DNA of 64,000 bases from an uncultured Burkholderiales bacterium. Its GTDB lineage: Bacteria; Pseudomonadota; Gammaproteobacteria; Burkholderiales; Burkholderiaceae_C. The notes under the pieces were generated by a model that was not told where the DNA came from, made no database searches, and saw nothing but the letters and a program-made list of their open reading frames with translations. The stretch covers positions 1-64,000 of the forward strand of contig CAJAYT010000102.1 of assembly GCA_903949285.1 (NCBI GenBank), given 5' to 3'. Below, in pieces: positions 58,663-64,000 of this stretch; the stretch's first letter is position 1; each line of letters starts with the position of its first letter. The position numbers and the translations under genes were made by a program.

Positions 58663-59634
58663 TCACTCTTTATTTTGCTTATTTTTTATATTTTCAAAAA
58701 TATTCACCAACCTAGCGCCAAACGTATTTAAAAGCATCGCAGCAATCACCAATCCTGCAGCCCCTAGCTTCCAAACTGGTAAGGACTCATCCAAGAAAAT
58801 GCTAGAGGCTCCCATGCCAAATACGGGCACCAATAATGCAAAAGGGGTCACCGTTGCAGCAGTGTAACGAGCCAGTAGCCATCCCCATATTCCGTAGCCA
58901 AAAATAGTATTCGCCCAAGCCTGCCAAAGCACTGCGGACCAAGTTTGCAAGCTCAGCTCGTCTAGGTGTAGACCAATACTTTGAGCGCCTTCGAAATAAA
59001 GTGATAAGCCGATTAAGGCAGGCACAGAAAATACGGTCGACCAGACAATATAGCTGATCATGTTGACACCCACAGCTCGCTTGGAAAAAAGATTGCCTGT
59101 TGCCCACCCCAAGGCGGCTAAGATGGTTAGTGCAAGACCGCCTAGCGTGGTTTGTGTGTCTGCGTGAAATCCAATAATCATCAACCCTAGTACAGCCAGC
59201 ATTAGAGCGAAGAGTTGATAAAGCCGTAGGCGCTCCGAGTTAAGGTATACAGACATTCCTATAGTAAAAATCACCTGCGTTTGCACAACCAAGGATGCCA
59301 GTCCAGGGGTAATTTGACCATTTACAGCGACATACAAACACCCGAACTGTACAACGCCAATGGACAAACCATAACCCATCAAATTAGTCCAACGAACATT
59401 GGGTCGGGGCACAAAGAAAATAGCTGGAATGAGGGTAAAGAAAAACCGCAACGCTGCTAGCAAGAGTGGGGGTAGGACCAAGACCGTATTTTTCATGATC
59501 ACGAAATTGGTTCCCCAAATACCCACCGCGCACAGTATTAACAAAGTGTGCATGAGAGTCAGGGTATGTTTTAACTTGGGGAGCTGATCCAGCTCAACAA
59601 ATTCTGCATGATGTGGATGAGGCTTATGGTTCAT
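58663..59634 (-). CDS. EamA-family (DMT) transporter
   Basis: A 323-residue inner-membrane protein with ten hydrophobic helices in two EamA repeats: ILCAVGIWGTNFVIMK opens the first, GWATGNLFSKRA the second. A histidine-rich start (MNHKPHPHHAEF) precedes the membrane part. An internal ATG at residue 28 would remove it. The family exports amino acids and other small metabolites. It lies between two TPR glycosyltransferase genes and ends 71 bases before copy 2, so it may be transcribed with them. Confidence 0.85.
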   Translation of the reverse strand: MNHKPHPHHAEFVELDQLPKLKHTLTLMHTLLILCAVGIWGTNFVIMKNTVLVLPPLLLAALRFFFTLIPAIFFVPRPNVRWTNLMGYGLSIGVVQFGCLYVAVNGQITPGLASLVVQTQVIFTIGMSVYLNSERLRLYQLFALMLAVLGLMIIGFHADTQTTLGGLALTILAALGWATGNLFSKRAVGVNMISYIVWSTVFSVPALIGLSLYFEGAQSIGLHLDELSLQTWSAVLWQAWANTIFGYGIWGWLLARYTAATVTPFALLVPVFGMGASSIFLDESLPVWKLGAAGLVIAAMLLNTFGARLVNIFENIKNKQNKE

Positions 59635-59642
59635 GACACTAA

Positions 59643-61274
59643 CTATACAGTGGAGACGCCAAAACGACTCTTGATGTCTAAAGTCAAAGGGTCTAGTACG
59701 CTATTCCAACTGGAAATACTCTTTTGACGATACAACTTAACACTTGGATACCAAGGAGAATCCTCTCTTTCCAACAACCAACGCCAATCAGGAGCAAAAG
59801 GGAGCATCACCCAAGTAGGACGTCCCAATGCAGCGGCTAGATGTGCGACACTGGTATCCACCGTAATGACCAAATCGACCAGCTCACACAAGGCCGCGGT
59901 GTCTTCAAAATCCACGATACCAACAGAGAAGTCTCTCCAGCCGGGAACTTGCGCTAAAAGTTCAAGTTCCCCCGTTCGAAATTCCTTTTGTAAGCAAATG
60001 CAATCAAAATCTTGACTGAGCGATATCAAATAGGGAAGAAAAGTTTGGAGTGGAATACTTCTAAAGAAATCGTTATGGTGGTGAACGTTGCCACTCCAGA
60101 CATAACCTATTCGTGGTTTAACGCGCTGGCCTAATACAGAGCTCCATTTATTTCGTGTAGCCTCCTCTACCGTCAAGTAGCTTTGCCGCGACGGAATGCG
60201 CGCAACACTACTGCGAAGGCAATGCACTATGCTAATTAAAGGACAATGCAGGTCAAAATCTGGAATCTGATCTCCTTGCTTAATCAGGCACTCAGGGTTG
60301 ATAATTTGCTTCATCAACCCGTAAACACTCGCTTGGACTTCAAAGAGAACTCGCGCTCCTGTCTCTAAAACGAAAGGTACATACCGACAAAATTGCAATG
60401 TATCCCCAAGACCTTGCTCACAGTGAATAAGAATAGTTTTTCCTTCCAACTGAGCAATTGATCCATCCCACTGGGGCTGATGAAAGTGGCGCTGTGCAGA
60501 CGTAAACTCCTTCATCCTCCAACGCCATTCATGCTCCTCAAAGCCTTCGCTGTAATTGCCTTGAAGTAACAAAGCTAGGGACTTGTTGCTGTGGGCTGGC
60601 GCATAATCTGGCCAGATTTGAAGTGTTCTATCAAAACTTTGAATAGCCTCGTCCACCCGATTCAAAAACTGAAGCATTAGGCCTCGGTTGTTATGGGCCT
60701 CTGCGTAGTTAGGCCGAGTGTGGATAGCACGGTCGTAATATTTCAAGGAATCATCGAATCGATGCAAGCATTTATAAATCTCGGCTAAGTTATAAATAGC
60801 TTCGGCATAATCTGGTAAACAAATAAGCGCCATTGAATAACTTTCAAGCGCCTTATCAAAAATTCCCAAATCCTTAAAGGCGTTACCACGGTTGTTATAT
60901 GCAGCATATAGGGAAGCGTCCAACTCAAGGGATTTGTCATAACTAGCTATTGCTTCTTTATATCGCTTTAGATCTTGAAGTACCAACCCCAAGTTACTAT
61001 GAGCCGGTGCAAATCGGGGCTGAATTGAAATCACTTTCGTGAATATTTTCAAAGCTTCATCATAATTTTTAATTTGATATTCAAAAACACCCAAAATATG
61101 CCAACACTCAAAATTTGCGGGCTGAATCTTAACGACTTGTTGGTATAACTCTTTAGCTTTGTGGTTGTCTCCCTGGTTTTGAGCCTCAATGGCCTTAGTC
61201 AAGAGATGCGTTAACCGAGCGACCAATACTTTGTTCAGCTTAGGCTGGGGTGCTTGAAAGGGTAGGCGCATCAA
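59643..61274 (-). CDS. TPR protein with GT9-like glycosyltransferase domain
   Basis: A 543-residue protein. About seven TPR units fill residues 10-250 (APAHSNLGLVLQDLKRYKEAI, AYNNRGNAFKDLGIFDKALE, AEAHNNRGLMLQFLNRVDEAI). A C-terminal domain from about residue 270 resembles GT9/heptosyltransferase-type enzymes: ILIHCEQGLGDTLQFCRYVP, IGYVWSGNVHHHND and the nucleotide-binding DLVITVDTSVAHLAAALGRPTWVML followed by DWRWL. Proteins of this architecture often sit with GT41 genes. It starts 9 bases from the EamA gene stop. It is cytoplasmic; donor and acceptor are unknown. Confidence 0.85.
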   Translation of the reverse strand: MMRLPFQAPQPKLNKVLVARLTHLLTKAIEAQNQGDNHKAKELYQQVVKIQPANFECWHILGVFEYQIKNYDEALKIFTKVISIQPRFAPAHSNLGLVLQDLKRYKEAIASYDKSLELDASLYAAYNNRGNAFKDLGIFDKALESYSMALICLPDYAEAIYNLAEIYKCLHRFDDSLKYYDRAIHTRPNYAEAHNNRGLMLQFLNRVDEAIQSFDRTLQIWPDYAPAHSNKSLALLLQGNYSEGFEEHEWRWRMKEFTSAQRHFHQPQWDGSIAQLEGKTILIHCEQGLGDTLQFCRYVPFVLETGARVLFEVQASVYGLMKQIINPECLIKQGDQIPDFDLHCPLISIVHCLRSSVARIPSRQSYLTVEEATRNKWSSVLGQRVKPRIGYVWSGNVHHHNDFFRSIPLQTFLPYLISLSQDFDCICLQKEFRTGELELLAQVPGWRDFSVGIVDFEDTAALCELVDLVITVDTSVAHLAAALGRPTWVMLPFAPDWRWLLEREDSPWYPSVKLYRQKSISSWNSVLDPLTLDIKSRFGVSTV

Positions 61275-61327
61275 TTCAAGGAAGTTCTAGGCTGTAAGTA
61301 ATCGTGAAACTGAAATTTCAATGGAAA

Positions 61328-61705
61328 TCAAGCTTGACCCGTTTCATTACGAGGCCATTGAAATCGGAGCTTCAATATGTAGTCTTGCCAGAGTATCCCA
61401 GTCAAAATTCCAGTAACAAAGACTTCTGCGTCATTGATGAACCCCTGCAAAGGGGAGAGGCTAACTGGATCTGGGGTTAAAAATATGAAAAACTCAAGGA
61501 GTAGTAAAGTTGCGGTGAAGATGATTCTAAGCAGCTTGATTTTAGAAAAGAAGTGGTCCGGCACCCGCCAAAAGGTTTGCCCCATCTTAAATAACGCCCC
61601 CACATTGATAAATAAAGTGACCACCAAAGGCAGCGACATGGCAAAGGGGGCTGTATAAAAATATAAAATAGCCAACAGTGCTTGTGAAACCATTAACAAA
61701 ATCAT
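61328..61705 (-). CDS. Small hypothetical membrane protein (125 aa)
   Basis: A 125-residue protein with about three to four hydrophobic segments (MILLMVSQALLAILYFYTAPFAMSLPLVVTLFINV, LLRIIFTATLLLLEFFIFL, and a weaker FVTGILTGILWQDYIL). The C-terminus is polar (LRFQWPRNETGQA). It has no strong ribosome-binding site. It lies in the divergent gap between the TPR-GT9 gene and the third GT41 gene and fits the gene layout on the minus strand. No recognised family. Confidence 0.55.
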   Translation of the reverse strand: MILLMVSQALLAILYFYTAPFAMSLPLVVTLFINVGALFKMGQTFWRVPDHFFSKIKLLRIIFTATLLLLEFFIFLTPDPVSLSPLQGFINDAEVFVTGILTGILWQDYILKLRFQWPRNETGQA

Positions 61706-61864
61706 GATTAATCCGTTACTTTGGGGCTTAAACGTTAATTTTAACTGCTTAATGCCGATGAAATAGGATGTATTACAGCCTTTGCACAGAGCTGAAACCT
61801 TAAAAGTTCTCTACTAAAAGCCAAATCCCGCCCAATCTCCAAAAACATCCAAGAAAATATCCAT

Positions 61865-64000
61865 ATGAAGACCAAAATATCACCTAAGGTATTTCAGGAA
61901 AAATTAACGTTGGCCATTGGTTTACAAAATTCAGGGCAGCCCGATACTGCCCAGGCTATATTCTTGGAATTACTGAAAATCGATCCCAAAAATTCAGCCG
62001 TCCTCTATTCACTAGGTGCGATCGAATCGGGTAAGAAAAATTTTGGTCCTGCTCATGACTACATCAAAAAATTATTAAGCCTAAGTCCAAAATTTGCCAT
62101 GGGACATTTAGCCATGTCCATCATTGAATTTAATACGGGCAAATTCAAGGAGGCTGTGGATTCTGCAAAAAAAGCGATTTCTATTGACCCTAAGCTTGAG
62201 GCCGCCAAGTCGCATCTTGAGACGGTAGAGATTGTGCTTAAAACCCAGAGCCAAGGTGGCTCCGAGACGTCGCCTGAAGTAAATGCACTGACCTCTAAGG
62301 GCATTGCGCTCCAAACCAGCGGAGACAACTTGGGAGCAAGAGAGGCGTTTTTAAGTGCTTTAGCGCTAGACAGCAAGAATTTTGTAGCCCTTTACACACT
62401 AGGCATTATCAGTATCGTTCTAGGACAAAACGATGAAGCTGTGGGTTACTTCTCTAAAGCCATAGAAGCTCACCCAAAAGTGGGTCAGGGGTACCACGCC
62501 AAAGGCAAATTGTTATCAGACCTGGGCAGGTACACAGAGGCGTTGGATTGCTATAACGAAGGCATTAGTGTGGATCCCTCACACGCAGGTATGTACATCA
62601 ATGTAGCTGCTTTACTGCAGTTTTTGAATAGACAAAAGGAAGCGCTAACCGTACTTCACTCTGCCTCTGAGATCATCCCCGATCACGTCATGTTGTTGGA
62701 GGGTCAGGGAATTTTATTGACACAATTTAAAGAATTTAAATTAGCTGCTACCATGTTTCAACGCATATTAGATGTTGAACCGCAGTCTAAGAAAGCAAAT
62801 TCACAACTCATGCTTTGTCGAGCACATGACTGTGAATGGGGGGATTACGCAGAGCTCAAAACCAGGATTGAGCAAGGGATTGAGGATGGCTCAAGAATCT
62901 GCGCACCACTGACCTTTATGGGCATTTCAAGTGATGTGAACCTTGTCAGAAAGGCCACGCAAGGCTATGTCAACGAAAAGTTCAACTTCAACAACCCCCC
63001 ACTTTGGAACGGCGAAAAGTACAACCACCCCAGAAAACGAGTTGCCTTTATTTCCGCCGACTTTAGGATTCATCCTGTTGGCTACCTTTTTATTTCAATG
63101 CTTGAAAAGGCAAATAAAGAAGAGTTCGAGTTAGTCGGTATTTCCATCGGGATCAATGATCAAAGTGACCTTTGGAGACGCTACCGTTGTGCTTTTGATC
63201 AGTATTTGGATTGTCAGACTAAGACCAACATTGAAATTGCAAGAATACTGCGTGCTCTCGAAGTAGATATAGTTATCGATTTATCGGGGCATACTGAGGG
63301 AGAAAGATTGGATGTTTTATCTCACAGGCCTTGCCCAGTTCAAATTACGTATTTAGGATTCCCAGGCACCCTGTGCTTGCCCTTTGTAGATTATTTAATA
63401 ACCGATCCAAGAACGGTTCCCCCTGAATACAGGCAAGCATTTAGTGAGAAGATACTAGAGCTAGAACACTGTTACTTGCCTAGGGATAACTCGGTGAAGC
63501 CGACCGCGAAAGCACTGCCCAAGAGTGAATATGGACTGCCCCTAGATGCTTTTGTGTTTTGTAGTTTCAATCACAACTTTAAGATCACCCCGTTTATTTT
63601 TAGACGCTGGATGGACCTACTCAGAAATGTCCCCAATAGCGTACTTTGGTTAATGAAGCTTACCAAGGAGGCTCAGTCCAATTTACTCAAAGCAGCCGCG
63701 GCGCAAGGGATCAGTGAAGACAGGATCGTATTTGCCTCACGTGTTCCAAGTTTGGAAGATCATTTGGCACGCTATCAACACGCTGACCTTTTCCTAGATA
63801 CACACCCCTATAATGGACACACCACAGTTGGGGATTCCCTTTTATGCGGCGTACCTGTAGTCACTCAAAGAGGGTCAAGTTTTGCTTCCCGCGTCGCTGG
63901 CAGCCTGCTCCATGATGTGGACATGATGGATAACGTATGTGATACAGAAGAGGACTACTACCAAAGAGCCCTGTTTTTAGCACAGCACCCTTTAGAGCTT
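61865..64000 (+). CDS. TPR GT41 glycosyltransferase, copy 3 (truncated by window edge)
   Basis: An uninterrupted frame of 712 codons from an ATG at 61865 to the end of the window. Residues about 1-350 are TPR-like. A GT41 domain starts near residue 390: RVAFISADFRIHPVGYL with His403, DLSGHTEGE, VQITYLGFPGTLCLPFVDYLITD, FNHNFKITP with Lys573, and FLDTHPYNGHTTVGDSLLCG. It is clearly more diverged from copies 1 and 2 than they are from each other. The downstream end and true length cannot be seen. It is divergent from the small membrane protein gene. Confidence 0.9.
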   Translation, partial: MKTKISPKVFQEKLTLAIGLQNSGQPDTAQAIFLELLKIDPKNSAVLYSLGAIESGKKNFGPAHDYIKKLLSLSPKFAMGHLAMSIIEFNTGKFKEAVDSAKKAISIDPKLEAAKSHLETVEIVLKTQSQGGSETSPEVNALTSKGIALQTSGDNLGAREAFLSALALDSKNFVALYTLGIISIVLGQNDEAVGYFSKAIEAHPKVGQGYHAKGKLLSDLGRYTEALDCYNEGISVDPSHAGMYINVAALLQFLNRQKEALTVLHSASEIIPDHVMLLEGQGILLTQFKEFKLAATMFQRILDVEPQSKKANSQLMLCRAHDCEWGDYAELKTRIEQGIEDGSRICAPLTFMGISSDVNLVRKATQGYVNEKFNFNNPPLWNGEKYNHPRKRVAFISADFRIHPVGYLFISMLEKANKEEFELVGISIGINDQSDLWRRYRCAFDQYLDCQTKTNIEIARILRALEVDIVIDLSGHTEGERLDVLSHRPCPVQITYLGFPGTLCLPFVDYLITDPRTVPPEYRQAFSEKILELEHCYLPRDNSVKPTAKALPKSEYGLPLDAFVFCSFNHNFKITPFIFRRWMDLLRNVPNSVLWLMKLTKEAQSNLLKAAAAQGISEDRIVFASRVPSLEDHLARYQHADLFLDTHPYNGHTTVGDSLLCGVPVVTQRGSSFASRVAGSLLHDVDMMDNVCDTEEDYYQRALFLAQHPLEL

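Noticed and set aside
51216-61264. TPR repeats considered as a possible DNA repeat array or CRISPR
   Set aside because: The periodicity of about 102 bases reflects 34-residue TPR units in protein sequence; no identical DNA repeats with spacers were seen.

Overview
The window is a contiguous piece of a bacterial chromosome of moderate, slightly AT-rich base composition. Gene order and protein families point to a betaproteobacterium of the order Burkholderiales, possibly a freshwater Polynucleobacter- or Comamonadaceae-like lineage. The evidence is the block carA-carB-greA-yhbY/rlmE-ftsH-folP-glmM-pstSCAB-phoU-phoB-phoR with ppx/sixA/ppk, the rho-rpmE2 pair with a B-type L31, and a Bug-type (tripartite tricarboxylate) periplasmic binding protein. 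The genus is an inference.

Layout. 1-4.2 kb: a partial small membrane gene, an AT-rich glycosyltransferase gene, an SRPBCC protein, and a compact arsenic operon (arsR-arsC-acr3). 4.2-4.5 kb: a gene-poor stretch with two 24-bp tandem repeats that look like an insertion-sequence end. 4.4-14.1 kb, minus strand: tRNA-His, ppiD, tRNA-Val, hup (HU), a tartrate/D-malate-type dehydrogenase, an EamA transporter, pgsA, dnaE and a FrnE-like DsbA protein. 14.4-20.1 kb, plus strand: trxA, rho with a structured leader, rpmE2, a polytopic membrane protein and a MATE transporter. 20.1-31.6 kb: the phosphate/polyphosphate regulon. pstS-pstC-pstA-pstB-phoU-phoB-phoR runs on the minus strand, with ppx divergent from a clear Pho box, followed by sixA and ppk1. 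31.8-36 kb: a PhoA-type alkaline phosphatase and three less characterised genes. 36.3-47.5 kb: housekeeping genes glmM, folP, ftsH, rlmE, yhbY, greA, carB and carA. 47.7-49.6 kb: a Bug-type binding protein and a TerC-family membrane protein.

49.8-64 kb is the unusual part. It holds three TPR proteins with OGT/SPINDLY-type (GT41) O-glycosyltransferase domains, the last running off the window. It also holds a TPR protein with a GT9-like glycosyltransferase domain, a TPR protein fused to an ATP-grasp-like ligase domain, a formyltransferase lacking the usual Fmt C-terminal length, a Rieske oxygenase, an EamA transporter and a small membrane protein. Four TPR genes flank a TPR-ATP-grasp gene in about 13 kb. 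I read it as a candidate protein- or glycan-modification island in which TPR arms select substrates and different catalytic domains modify them. This is an inference; no substrate can be read from the sequence.

The arsenic operon pairs a sensor whose C-terminal tail is rich in cysteines with arsenate reductase and an Acr3 efflux pump. The phosphate region couples uptake (Pst), sensing (PhoR/PhoB/PhoU), polyphosphate synthesis (ppk1) and breakdown (ppx). Pho-box-like repeats lie before pstS and, less certainly, before ppk1. No CRISPR array, complete insertion sequence, rRNA gene or prophage was seen. No gap between genes exceeds 300 bases.
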